Notes under the pieces: generated by a model | The model's database searches: none | Told to the model about the DNA's origin: nothing | The model's input: only the letters and a program-made list of their open reading frames with translations | Assembly (NCBI RefSeq): GCF_000473365.1 | Contig: NZ_KI421517.1 | Span: 496,001 to 560,000, forward strand | From: Adhaeribacter aquaticus DSM 16391 | Lineage (GTDB): Bacteria; Bacteroidota; Bacteroidia; Cytophagales; Hymenobacteraceae | DNA: 64,000 nt | Direction: 5' to 3' | Translations under genes and position numbers: made by a program | Part shown: piece after piece, positions 17,076 to 24,982 of the stretch | How positions within the stretch are numbered: the stretch's first letter is position 1 | Layout: the number at the start of each line of letters is the position of its first letter

Positions 17076-17115
17076 CAAAATAAAAGGCCTTCTGAAAAGA
17101 AGGCCTTTTATTTTG
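17076..17115 (-). terminator. Terminator of the 86-aa gene at 17152
   Basis: Perfect 18-bp stem at 17076-17093 and 17098-17115 closed by a GAAA loop, core AAAAGGCCTTCT. It lies 36 bases beyond the stop and has T-runs on both strands. Confidence 0.8.
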
Positions 17116-17151
17116 TATTAGAAAGGTCAGATCAGTAAATTTTTTTCAATC

Positions 17152-17412
17152 TTAAAGGTCTGATTCATTAATCACTTTCAGTTTAATAGTGTCTAAGTAA
17201 GGATCCAGGTTTGGCTTGCCATTTAAAACTCGAATAAGGCCAATAGTACCCATATGATTCAGGTACCATACTTCTACATAATAATTATGAAAATAATAAA
17301 GATCTATTTTACACCAGCCTTTTATACGATAATGCATATAGCGGCCCTGGGTACGCAAAATCTCTAATTGATCTTTAGTTGATAGAGTTTTAAATTCTTT
17401 TAATTCCAACAT
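17152..17412 (-). CDS. Hypothetical protein (86 aa)
   Basis: A small soluble protein of unknown family. It is rich in aromatic residues: YMHYRIKGWCKIDLYYFHNY, then VEVWYLNHMGTIGLIRVL. The pattern suggests a compact beta-sheet module, similar in look to the small hypothetical proteins common in Bacteroidota. It is the second of two 86-residue genes on the minus strand, 55 bases downstream of the one at 17468, and is followed by a hairpin terminator, so the two may form an operon. Confidence 0.65.
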   Translation of the reverse strand: MLELKEFKTLSTKDQLEILRTQGRYMHYRIKGWCKIDLYYFHNYYVEVWYLNHMGTIGLIRVLNGKPNLDPYLDTIKLKVINESDL

Positions 17413-17467
17413 ATTGATGTTCCTGCCCTTACTTCAAACATTAAAACCGTTCCTGCACTTACGATTA

Positions 17468-17728
17468 TTAGTTTAAACAGATACTAAAAATTTCAAATCG
17501 ATGTGAGGCAAAGCTCCAATGAGAAGGTGACGGATGAATTTCTTCCCCGTTTTTGTCCAGGATTGTTACGGCAAAACCTTCGCTTGTATTTAAGGGCTCA
17601 GTATAATGCTTCACCTGGTAAATGCGCCCTTTTTCAATCCATTCTTCCGGAGAAAAGGTTGGCAATGTATCGTCTATGCACTGTGCATAAACTGCCAGGT
17701 ATTTAGGTGGTACAATCAGATTAACCAT
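17468..17728 (-). CDS. Hypothetical protein (86 aa)
   Basis: A small soluble protein without recognised domains. VNLIVPPKYLAVYAQCIDDT opens the protein, EEWIEKGRIYQVKHYTEPL looks like a beta-hairpin, and the C-terminus is FASHRFEIFSICLN. It is probably co-transcribed with the equally long gene at 17152. The two proteins do not look alike in sequence, so they are not an obvious duplication. Confidence 0.65.
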   Translation of the reverse strand: MVNLIVPPKYLAVYAQCIDDTLPTFSPEEWIEKGRIYQVKHYTEPLNTSEGFAVTILDKNGEEIHPSPSHWSFASHRFEIFSICLN

Positions 17729-17841
17729 ACAAAATAAACTGCTTTATAAGAAAAAACGTTCCGGCTAGGTAAGGCTTATCGTAACTTTTACCGGTATGGT
17801 TACAAATACCCTTACTTTGCGGCTTGTATAAAGTAAACGAA

Positions 17842-17866
17842 AAAGGGCCATATTTAATAGCCCTTT
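17842..17866 (-). terminator. Terminator of the Hsp20-like gene
   Basis: Stem AAAGGGC (17842-17848) with GCCCTTT (17860-17866); on the minus strand it is followed by a T-run. It lies 23 bases beyond the stop at 17890. Confidence 0.6.
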
Positions 17867-17889
17867 CCTAAAATTTATTTTCGTTTTTC

Positions 17890-18288
17890 TTACAACTGTT
17901 CAATCTCAATGGAACGACGGCCATTTAACCGCTCAGCCTTATAGGGCATTATAATTTTTAACTGGCCCTCTGTATAAACAGCTCTTATTTCTTCGGCTGC
18001 CACATGAAAAGGAATTTCTATAATGCGGGCAAACATTGGAAAGTTTATACCCATTTGTTCCTTATCATCCAATTGTGGCAAGGTAGCATAAACAAATAAC
18101 TTATTATATTCTACTTGTACCTGTATCGTTTCCGGTCTTACCGACGGCGCCTTTACAGTAACAACCATTTTATCTTTTTTCTTAGCCACTTCTACCTGGG
18201 CCATGCTTATGCCACCATTCAAAGTATTCAGCTGATCGATTTGATGACCTAAACCTTTAAGTATCTTTTTATTCTTTATGATATTCAT
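17890..18288 (-). CDS. Hsp20/alpha-crystallin-like small heat-shock protein
   Basis: 132 residues. After a poorly conserved N-terminal arm, residues about 30-125 form an alpha-crystallin-like beta sandwich: MVVTVKAPSVRPETIQVQVE, NKLFVYATLPQ, then RIIEIPFHVAAEEIRAVY and EGQLKIIMPYKA. The last matches the family's G-x-L-x-I/V-x-x-P/P-Y-K ending. Such proteins hold unfolding clients; this one probably lacks the usual C-terminal IxI tail, ending in IEIEQL, which may serve instead. It is a single gene beside other stress-type genes, and no CIRCE-type operator was seen upstream. Confidence 0.78.
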   Translation of the reverse strand: MNIIKNKKILKGLGHQIDQLNTLNGGISMAQVEVAKKKDKMVVTVKAPSVRPETIQVQVEYNKLFVYATLPQLDDKEQMGINFPMFARIIEIPFHVAAEEIRAVYTEGQLKIIMPYKAERLNGRRSIEIEQL

Positions 18289-18641
18289 CTTCTCATCTGC
18301 TTTATTCAGGTAGGTTAGTGCAAATGGTATACCAGTTCTGCCATAAGACCTCGATAATACTTATACCACCCTAACAATGCCAAACTGACACATTAAAAAT
18401 TCTTATTTCAGAAAAAGCCAGCCATTAAGGCATATCTATTTTACTACTAGAACTACCAGAAAATAAACCGTTAGCAGCAGCAGATTATTTATGCTTTTAC
18501 TTCAGGTTAAACAAGTGCCTTCCTCAATTTTAACTACTTTAACTACCTGGTAGCTGATGTAATATTTTAACCTCCAGGCTTTCCTTGCGTAGAAAAAGTT
18601 TAGTCTTAAAAAATTAATCAACCTAAACTTATAAATAAACT
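18289..18641. other. 353-base intergenic region
   Basis: This lies between the divergent Hsp20-like gene and the disordered-protein gene and must hold both promoters. I see no open frame of note, no strong palindrome and no good TAnnTTTG box. Confidence 0.5.
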
Positions 18642-19412
18642 ATGAATTCAAGACCAAATAATTCAAATCGCGATGAGGATTGGAACTTAGAAGAAAACCA
18701 AAGAAGAGGTCGCGAAATTGCCCGTGAACGGGGAAATGAGCGGCCGCAAGATCAATATCGCAGCGGCCAGAATTACCATAACCGCAACGAAGGTTACTCA
18801 TCGGAGCAAACGCATTACGGTTCCCGGCCTGACAGCGCTTACCGCGATCCGAACCGCATAAACTACGGCGATAACCGGGGGCAAAACCAGAATAACTGGC
18901 AACGTTCCAACCAAAATTCCCAATATAATACTGGTTACCGCAACAACTTGGATAACGACAAAAGAGGACGGGACTTTGACAACCCACCACTAGGTGACCA
19001 TGGCGGAACCAGGTACTGGGGCGAACGCGATCAGTATAAAGAAGATGATTACCGCTATACCAGCGGCCATCGGGGCGACTGGCATACCCCTGGGACTTCA
19101 TCTGATCAGGATTATGATAACCGGCGACGGGATAACCGTTACAACCAAAGCAGAAACCAGGATGAAGGCATGTTTGACAGGATGGGCAATTCAATAAGCC
19201 GGGCTTGGGATAACTTTACCGAGTTTTTTGATGAAAACAATAACAACCGGAACAGCACCCATACAGGATATCGCCCAGATCCAAATTACCAGAACCGGAA
19301 TCAACCACGGGGTTATGAATCAGGTCCGCGTTGGGCCGATGAAAGCGACCGACACCGCTATGATCGGGACCGGCAAAACCGTCGTCGGGATCATGATGAC
19401 GACAGATATTAG
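18642..19412 (+). CDS. Intrinsically disordered, Asn/Arg/Asp-rich hydrophilic protein (256 aa)
   Basis: The protein is almost wholly made of N, R, D, G, Q, Y and S with tyrosines spaced through it (DQYRSGQNYHNRNEG, QSRNQDEGMFDRMGN). One short amphipathic segment, ISRAWDNFTEFFDEN near residues 184-198, breaks the low complexity. There is no signal peptide and almost no hydrophobic core, so it is probably disordered. Similar RDRNRYG-rich, SWFGD-type proteins are common in this group and are often guessed to be desiccation or stress proteins; that is inference. The gene lies next to the Hsp20-like gene and ends at a strong terminator. Confidence 0.7.
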   Translation: MNSRPNNSNRDEDWNLEENQRRGREIARERGNERPQDQYRSGQNYHNRNEGYSSEQTHYGSRPDSAYRDPNRINYGDNRGQNQNNWQRSNQNSQYNTGYRNNLDNDKRGRDFDNPPLGDHGGTRYWGERDQYKEDDYRYTSGHRGDWHTPGTSSDQDYDNRRRDNRYNQSRNQDEGMFDRMGNSISRAWDNFTEFFDENNNNRNSTHTGYRPDPNYQNRNQPRGYESGPRWADESDRHRYDRDRQNRRRDHDDDRY

Positions 19413-19416
19413 TAAC

Positions 19417-19447
19417 AAAAAAAGCCGGTAATATACCGGCTTTTTTT
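19417..19447. terminator. Bidirectional terminator with AGCCGGTA core
   Basis: Stem AAAAAAAGCCGGTA (19417-19430) with its complement at 19434-19447 around a three-base loop; T-runs on both strands. It separates the convergent disordered-protein and MBL genes. Confidence 0.85.
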
Positions 19448-19462
19448 ATGCATTATATTTTA

Positions 19463-20479
19463 TTAAAACCGGGCTATGCCATTCAAAAAGCTATGATCAT
19501 CTAAAAGCACATCTTGATTTTTGCGCCGTTTTATTGCCAAAGCCACCAGCCCCACTAAAGTTAAAACACCTACGCCAGCCATAATTTTTGGAAACGGATC
19601 AGCTACTTTAGGAGGTATTATAGTTACACCTGTCTCATCAGCTTCTGCCGGCTGGTTTACATAACGTCCTTGTTTTGGTAAAGCCCGTTCATCAAACTCA
19701 TGGAATAATTGTTCCAGTTCGTGCAGCATTTCTTCGCCGTACATGGGCAAACCATGCCCGGTAGCTGCCACTTTGGGCCGTAACAACATTAGCCGCTCGA
19801 TAGAACGTTTAGATAACTCCCAGTTTGTAGTAAAATAAGCTGGCGGACCATGTATTTCTTTTTTCTGGGAGATAACCCCCATCATGGACTCCTGCTTTTG
19901 AGTCACAAAAGCATCTCCGGCCAATAATACATGATCACTTTCTCTGAAAAAGGAAACGTGACCGGTAGAATGGCCCGGGGTATGTAAAAAGCTCCAACCG
20001 GCCAGGTAAGGCACATCGCCATCGCTGGGAAGTTTACGCACCCAAGCACTTACATTAATGGGCTTTTTAGGATACAATGGTGATAAGAAAGACATGGCTC
20101 CCCCGCCTACTGTTGGATCAGGTGGCGGATAAGAAGAACGGCCGGTTACATACGGCAATTCCAGCAAATGAGCATAAACCGGAACATTCCAATCACGGGC
20201 CAGGGCTTTTAAAGCACCAACATGATCAAAATGTCCGTGCGTTAAAATAATGGCTTTGGGGCGGGCTCCTTCACCAAATAGCTTGGCGGCGGCCCGCTTA
20301 ATCCGGTTAGCTGAACCTTGCAATCCCGCATCTACCAAAACCCAGTTATTGGGGTTTCCTTCTATATCTCTTACAAAATACACATTTACCATTACTATCT
20401 GTAAACAATGTATTCCCGGAGCTACTTCTATTAAATCATTCTTTACAAGATTCTCAAAAATTGACAATGAGTTCTGCAT
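19463..20479 (-). CDS. MBL-fold metallo-hydrolase with C-terminal membrane helix
   Basis: 338 residues. The metallo-beta-lactamase fold motif THGHFDHVGAL (HxHxDH) binds two metals; further ligands are in HTPGHSTGHVSFF and in LAGDAFVT, and GHGLPMYG is near the end of the fold. Residues about 290-315 (MAGVGVLTLVGLVALAIKRRK) form a membrane helix, so the hydrolase domain is tethered to the inner membrane by its C-terminus. There is no N-terminal signal. The catalytic domain is therefore predicted to face the cytoplasm. The substrate is unknown. It is a single gene on the minus strand. Confidence 0.88.
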   Translation of the reverse strand: MQNSLSIFENLVKNDLIEVAPGIHCLQIVMVNVYFVRDIEGNPNNWVLVDAGLQGSANRIKRAAAKLFGEGARPKAIILTHGHFDHVGALKALARDWNVPVYAHLLELPYVTGRSSYPPPDPTVGGGAMSFLSPLYPKKPINVSAWVRKLPSDGDVPYLAGWSFLHTPGHSTGHVSFFRESDHVLLAGDAFVTQKQESMMGVISQKKEIHGPPAYFTTNWELSKRSIERLMLLRPKVAATGHGLPMYGEEMLHELEQLFHEFDERALPKQGRYVNQPAEADETGVTIIPPKVADPFPKIMAGVGVLTLVGLVALAIKRRKNQDVLLDDHSFLNGIARF

Positions 20480-20618
20480 ACGTTTCAGGGTTTATGCCAG
20501 CAACACTTTACAAATAATTAACTTATTTTTAATCTTGCGTTGCCGAATATTATTACCTTATGCGTACGAGCTAATTTGGCTATTAGTTTATTTAAATATA
20601 GAACTTTGGCCAAGCATT

Positions 20619-21590
20619 TTAAAATTGTATAAGCGCCCAAAATACTCCTTTAACCACCTCTGCCATTTTATCAAAATCTAAGGTATCTATTGTATCAGTG
20701 GGCATATGGTAGTTTTCGTTCCGGAAGAAAGAAGTGTTGGTAATCATTACAGCCGGGTAGTTAAAGCGCCAGTAATTCAGGTGATCAGAAAAATCGACGC
20801 CGGGTACGGAGGCCGGAGCTGTAAGCGATTGAACATCTATACTACTACCTGCCAGCATCTGCTTTTTTACATGACTAACTAATGAGGTCTGCCCCATATT
20901 TCCCACTACAGCAATAAAATTAGCGGTAGTAGGATAAATGGCTTTCATAGCCGCCACTGGAAAATCCTGGGAATTCTTTTTTTCCGAATAATATCCAATC
21001 ATCTCCAAGCAAATCATAGCTTTTACCGGCACCTTTTCTTTCGCTAAAGATTTAGCGTGTACCGCACTGCCCATACCGTCGGTTTTGAAAAACGGTGGCT
21101 CTTCTAAAGCAAAGGCAACAAAATCCAGACGGTATTTTAACTCTATTTTTTGTTCCTGAACCAGCCTGGCAATTTCCAACAGGCCTGCTACTCCACTGGC
21201 ATTGTCGTCGGCGCCGGGTTGGTCTCCGCACACATCATAATGCGCACCCAAGATCAAACGCTCACCTGTTTCGGGCCCCATACTACAAATAACATTTTTG
21301 TATTCCTGGCCATCTATAGTAAAGGTTTGGAAACTCACGCGGGTAGAAACTTTTTCAAATTCCTGGTAAATATATTCTGCACTTTTATTGAGAGAAGTAA
21401 TGTGCTGAAACTGACGCGGTGGGTTTAATTCAGTTAAAAATTTAACATCGGCATATAGCCGCTCCTTTTTTACCTCTATAATTGGTTTGTTCATTTTTAC
21501 TTTATTAAAAGATGAATTCTTTAAAAGATACGCCGACAATACGCCACCCAAAAGCAATAAACCAGCCCACCAGAATATTCTTTTCATCAT
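20619..21590 (-). CDS. M28 family zinc aminopeptidase, membrane-anchored or exported
   Basis: The ATG at 21588-21590 is preferred; an upstream non-ATG start would place a charged tail in front of the signal. An N-terminal hydrophobic stretch (RIFWWAGLLLLGGVLSAYLL) is a signal anchor or signal peptide without a lipobox cysteine. M28 metal ligands: His and Asp in LILGAHYDVCGDQPGADDN, then the Glu pair in FVAFALEEPPFF, an acidic residue in CLEMIGY and the final His in SDHLNYWRF. About 323 residues. It releases N-terminal residues in the periplasm. It lies 140 bases from the MBL gene on the same strand and may share its transcript. Confidence 0.9.
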   Translation of the reverse strand: MMKRIFWWAGLLLLGGVLSAYLLKNSSFNKVKMNKPIIEVKKERLYADVKFLTELNPPRQFQHITSLNKSAEYIYQEFEKVSTRVSFQTFTIDGQEYKNVICSMGPETGERLILGAHYDVCGDQPGADDNASGVAGLLEIARLVQEQKIELKYRLDFVAFALEEPPFFKTDGMGSAVHAKSLAKEKVPVKAMICLEMIGYYSEKKNSQDFPVAAMKAIYPTTANFIAVVGNMGQTSLVSHVKKQMLAGSSIDVQSLTAPASVPGVDFSDHLNYWRFNYPAVMITNTSFFRNENYHMPTDTIDTLDFDKMAEVVKGVFWALIQF

Positions 21591-21808
21591 TTTGTTAGTT
21601 ATTTTTTCATTCTGTTTATCTGGATAATATACCAAAGGAGCTTTTACTAACCATTAGCTTTTTGCCATACGGTATCTATTATTTTTGTTTTAACGTCTCC
21701 CGTTTATCCGTATAAGTTGTATTTATTTTACGTACATATCGCTGTAATATAAAAAAGTCAGACACGTATAAACAGATCAACTTGGAACCGCTACCCAAAT
21801 TAAAGAAC

Positions 21809-22600
21809 ATGGATTTAAAGAATGATATTGTGGTTCAGACGTGGGAAGAACTACAGTCAGCTTTATTTCAAAATTCCTGGGATGAACGCATCAACCGCTT
21901 CCGTTCGCCTTTTATTTACCGGGGCTTGTGGAACAAAGATTATGATTTAAAAACCAGTCTTATCCGGTTAGGCGGCGCCTACGAAAAACTAGAACATCAT
22001 TTATTGCGCAACTTCCGGAAATATGCGCATGAAAATGCTTCTCCGGGAAACTCTATCTGGAACTGGCTGGCTGTAGCCCAACATCATGGCTTGCCTACCC
22101 GACTATTAGACTGGACCTATTCACCGTACGTAGCCCTGCATTTTGCCACTGCTGATTTTATGAACTATGATCAGGATGCAGCTATCTGGTGTGTAAACTA
22201 TGTCAAATCAAATGAATTTATTCCTGAGCCCCTCCGGAAAGCTATCAAGAAAGAAGGTTCTAATGTTTTTACACCAGAGGTATTAGAGCCAGTATGTTCT
22301 TCATTACAAGAATTAGAAGCCTTACAAGAAGATCCATATGTTTTATTTTTAGAGCCCCCTTCACTAGATACCCGCATTGTACATCAATTTGCTTTATTTT
22401 CGATGATGTCTACCCCCACCGCTGTTTTGAGTGATTGGCTTTCAGACCACCCGGAGCTATTCTTTCGGATTATTATACCCTCGCGCCTGAAATGGGAAGT
22501 TCGCGACAAATTAGATCAGGTAAATATTACCGAACGCGTATTATTTCCGGGCCTGGCTGGTTTAAGCCAATGGTTGAGAAGGCACTATACCACCACTTAA
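21809..22600 (+). CDS. FRG domain-containing protein
   Basis: Starting at the ATG at 21809 gives 263 residues. It has the FRG-domain signature: FIYRGLWNKDYDLKTSLIR, then LLRNFRKYA, then the conserved LAVAQHHGLPTRLLDWTYSP with YVALHFAT. The rest of the protein (to LSQWLRRHY) is the family's usual C-terminal half. FRG proteins are found in defence-associated loci and elsewhere; the biochemical activity of the family is not established. Here the neighbours are metabolic and hydrolytic genes, so the sequence gives no defence context. The stop codon is directly followed by an inverted repeat. Confidence 0.9.
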   Translation: MDLKNDIVVQTWEELQSALFQNSWDERINRFRSPFIYRGLWNKDYDLKTSLIRLGGAYEKLEHHLLRNFRKYAHENASPGNSIWNWLAVAQHHGLPTRLLDWTYSPYVALHFATADFMNYDQDAAIWCVNYVKSNEFIPEPLRKAIKKEGSNVFTPEVLEPVCSSLQELEALQEDPYVLFLEPPSLDTRIVHQFALFSMMSTPTAVLSDWLSDHPELFFRIIIPSRLKWEVRDKLDQVNITERVLFPGLAGLSQWLRRHYTTT

Positions 22601-22667
22601 TTCTAATGGAGCAAATGAGTGAAAAAATGAAAAACACCATTAAATTATCTCATTTGCTCCATTAGAA
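22601..22667. repeat. 19-bp inverted repeat with a 29-base loop between convergent genes
   Basis: TTCTAATGGAGCAAATGAG (22601-22619) and its exact complement (22649-22667) begin the base after the FRG stop codon and end nine bases before the next gene's stop. There is no T-run, so it is not a standard terminator; it could still end transcription or be a mobile-element relic. Confidence 0.55.
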
Positions 22668-22675
22668 ATTTAGCT

Positions 22676-23953
22676 TTACTCGGCCCATGGGTACAGCTCT
22701 GGTGGTTGGGTATGATCCTGATAAATGGCTAATGGATGCAAAGCTTTAGTGGTATCTATAAAGGCAAAGGCATCGTAACGTTTAGGCACAATAGAAGGAA
22801 CCCAATTTCCAAAGCGTTCCATTTTAGGATGATACACCACCCCGATAGCTCTATGCCCAATAGGCTTTTCCAGTCCTTTAATATCCCGCAAATCCTTCGA
22901 AAATATTAATTTATTATTCGGGCTTATTTCGTGCAGCATGTACTCCCAGGTTCCGGCAGGCGCAGGTGGCACTTCCATTTTTTCCATAGCTTCGCCCCAT
23001 TCATCGGCCGCTATAACGGTACCCCGATAAGAGCCAAAACCCAAAATAAAGGTATTCTCTTCGCCGTATTGTTCCCGTACCAACTGGCCTACATTTACCA
23101 TACCACTCCTGGCCATATCGGTATAACGGGCATCACCCACGTGCGTATTATGCTCCCAAATAATGGCTTTGGAATCTGGTCCGTGTAAATCTAATAGGCG
23201 GGTCAAAGTTTCCATCATGTGTCGATCACGCACATTCCAGGAACTGCCACCACCCCTAATCATGGCCCGGTAATAGCGCTCTGCATTTACCGCTACCAAA
23301 GCATTTTGCTCCGCATCAAATTCTGCTTCGCGACTAGCACCGGTTCCTAAGGCTTTGGTACGCAAAGCATGTAACATTTCTACCACTTCATCTTCACAGT
23401 CCTGCGATACAAAGGCTACGGCCCGGGCATACTCCTGCGGATCCTCACTATAGGGCTCAAAACAGCGGAATGCTTTTCTGGCTTCTGCCACCGCCGAACC
23501 ATCTTTCTTTTCCAGGTAATGTAGTATTTCCTGTAAAGAATCCCAGAGGCTATATACATCTAAGCCATAAAACCCAGCCTTGGCGCCTTCGGGTCTTCCG
23601 GTATTATATTGTTTTAACCAATCGGCTAAGGCGGCTATTTCCCAGTTGCCCCACATCCAGGTTGGCCAGCGGTTATAAGTGCTTAATACTTCCAGAGCCG
23701 AAGGTTTAGCCTGAGCATGGCCTTTTATGTAATTATTTACTTCAAAACAGTCGGGCCAATCGCCTTCAACCGCAATAAAATTAAATCCTTTCTCCTCAAT
23801 AAGCCTTTTAGAAATAGCTGTGCGCCAGGTATAATACTCAGAAGTGCCGTGCGAAGCTTCTCCTAACAAAACAATTCGGGAATCGCCAATTTCCTGCATT
23901 AACAAATCCAGGTCTTTGGTAGTTTGTAGCGGATGATGTGGAATATTTGCCAT
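22676..23953 (-). CDS. Erythromycin esterase family protein
   Basis: 425 residues. The N-terminal signature IVLLGEASHGTSEYYTWRTA is the family hallmark (GExxHG), followed by FIAVEGDWPDCFEVN and WPTWMWGNWEIAAL. WEHNTHVGDA lies in the second half, and the later LGFGSYRGTV and IGVVYHPKMERFGNWVPSI are typical of the chromosomal group. The family contains macrolide esterases (EreA/B) but most chromosomal members have unknown substrates, and resistance should not be inferred. No signal peptide. It is a single gene convergent with the FRG gene. Confidence 0.9.
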   Translation of the reverse strand: MANIPHHPLQTTKDLDLLMQEIGDSRIVLLGEASHGTSEYYTWRTAISKRLIEEKGFNFIAVEGDWPDCFEVNNYIKGHAQAKPSALEVLSTYNRWPTWMWGNWEIAALADWLKQYNTGRPEGAKAGFYGLDVYSLWDSLQEILHYLEKKDGSAVAEARKAFRCFEPYSEDPQEYARAVAFVSQDCEDEVVEMLHALRTKALGTGASREAEFDAEQNALVAVNAERYYRAMIRGGGSSWNVRDRHMMETLTRLLDLHGPDSKAIIWEHNTHVGDARYTDMARSGMVNVGQLVREQYGEENTFILGFGSYRGTVIAADEWGEAMEKMEVPPAPAGTWEYMLHEISPNNKLIFSKDLRDIKGLEKPIGHRAIGVVYHPKMERFGNWVPSIVPKRYDAFAFIDTTKALHPLAIYQDHTQPPELYPWAE

Positions 23954-24142
23954 AGCTGCTCTTTGTTAAATTCATAAATAAGGTTTCCTTTTTACGAGAA
24001 ATCAGGTTAGGGTTTCCTTTTCCTGCCATCCATATTTACTACTTCAGAAAAAGAATAATTCATTTACAGATTAGCCTTTTCTGGAAATGAGCCGTAAAAC
24101 TGAATCACTTTAATAAGATTTTAAACCTAAATACATAAAACT

Positions 24143-24370
24143 ATGGCTCAGGAAGAAAAAGATAAACAAGATCAAAAGCAAGCTGAAAACAATAGCATTG
24201 AGAACTTAGCTAATAAATCACCGGAAGAGCAGGCTAGCTTTGCCCAGGGAGGTCAACCCAAAGGTCATACCCAGGGTGGCCAGGGTGGCAACCAACAACC
24301 TCATGGCGGCGAAAACCCGCGCCACGATGAAGGTGATGAATTAAGTGAATTTGCCCGGAAAGACAGCTAA
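24143..24370 (+). CDS. Small hydrophilic Gln/Gly-rich protein (75 aa)
   Basis: The 75 residues are nearly all polar. A charged start (QEEKDKQDQKQAENN) is followed by IENLANKSPEEQASFAQGG and a glycine/histidine-rich segment ending in DELSEFARKDS. No hydrophobic core is visible, so the protein is probably disordered. It resembles the general type of small hydrophilic stress-related proteins found beside other stress genes, but no family can be named with confidence. It ends at a 24-bp palindromic terminator. Confidence 0.6.
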   Translation: MAQEEKDKQDQKQAENNSIENLANKSPEEQASFAQGGQPKGHTQGGQGGNQQPHGGENPRHDEGDELSEFARKDS

Positions 24371-24381
24371 TTCAACAAGTA

Positions 24382-24429
24382 GGTAAATAAAAAGGCTGCC
24401 CAAAATTTTGGGCAGCCTTTTTATTTACC
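24382..24429. terminator. 48-base perfect palindromic terminator
   Basis: Both halves, 24382-24405 and 24406-24429, are exact complements with no unpaired loop. The core is AAAAAGGCTGCCCAAAA and T-runs occur on both sides. Confidence 0.85.
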
Positions 24430-24580
24430 AGCATTTTCTGCCTTACTGCTTAATCATTCTTATATTTCCCTACTTCTACCACCTTAAAACTTCTATTGGA
24501 GCAACTGTTTTGCTGTTTCCATATTCTAAACATCCTCTATTAAATTATTTTAAAATTTCAGGTAAAAAAGTAGACTCAGC

Positions 24581-24614
24581 TACGATTCTTTCGTAATATT
24601 ACGAAAAGATCGTA
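24581..24614. promoter_or_regulatory. Large palindrome, candidate BlaI operator
   Basis: Arms of 17 bases (24581-24597 and 24598-24614) pair at 15 of 17 positions; the outer edges read TACGAT and ATCGTA, and the inner part is TTTCGTAATATTACGAAA. It ends one base before the ATG of the BlaI-type gene at 24616. BlaI/MecI repressors bind dyad operators and usually repress their own operon, so this is the natural candidate. Confidence 0.65.
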
Positions 24615-24615
24615 C

Positions 24616-24981
24616 ATGGAGAAATTAACCACCCAAGAAGAAGAAGCTATGCAAGTTATATGGGACTTGAATGGCGGATTTATTAAAGACTTTCTGGATA
24701 AGCTGGCTGAACCCAAGCCCCCTTATACTACACTGGCTTCTACAGTAAAAAACCTGGAGCGGAAAGGTTTTTTAACCAGTGAACGACTAGGCAATACCTA
24801 CCGGTACCATCCAATAATAAACGCGGAAGATTACAAGAAGAAGTTTATGAAAGGATTTGTGGGCGATTATTTTAAAAATTCTTATAAAGAATTAGTGGCT
24901 TTTTTTGCCCGGGAAAAACAAATAAGCGCCGAAGAACTGAAAGAGATAATTGATATGATCGAAAATAAAAAATCAGAATAA
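24616..24981 (+). CDS. BlaI/MecI/CopY-family transcriptional repressor
   Basis: 121 residues, the normal length. The N-terminal winged helix reads LTTQEEEAMQVIWDLNGGFI, then PPYTTLASTVKNLERKGFLT with the recognition helix at the end of this block, and YRYHPIINAEDYKKK. The C-terminal part (about 75-121) is the dimerisation helix region. In the Bla/Mec system the repressor is cleaved when its partner membrane metalloprotease senses a signal, de-repressing the operon. The partner M56 gene starts two bases after the stop. A 34-base palindrome immediately precedes the start, so autoregulation is likely. Confidence 0.92.
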   Translation: MEKLTTQEEEAMQVIWDLNGGFIKDFLDKLAEPKPPYTTLASTVKNLERKGFLTSERLGNTYRYHPIINAEDYKKKFMKGFVGDYFKNSYKELVAFFAREKQISAEELKEIIDMIENKKSE

Positions 24982-24982
24982 T

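Noticed and set aside
18640-19194. Minus-strand frame opposite the disordered-protein gene
   Set aside because: Its Cys/Gly/Arg-rich reading is the antisense of an Asn/Arg/Asp-rich gene and has no family match.
22676-23953. Macrolide resistance from the erythromycin-esterase family gene
   Set aside because: Most chromosomal members of this family have no known macrolide activity and there is no resistance context around it.
21809-23953. FRG and erythromycin-esterase genes as a defence module
   Set aside because: They are convergent, not co-directional, and separated by a hairpin, and the family roles do not point to a shared system.
24581-24614. The palindrome before the BlaI-type gene as a transcription terminator
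   Set aside because: It lacks a T-run and ends one base before a start codon. The terminator of the gene upstream is already present at 24382-24429.
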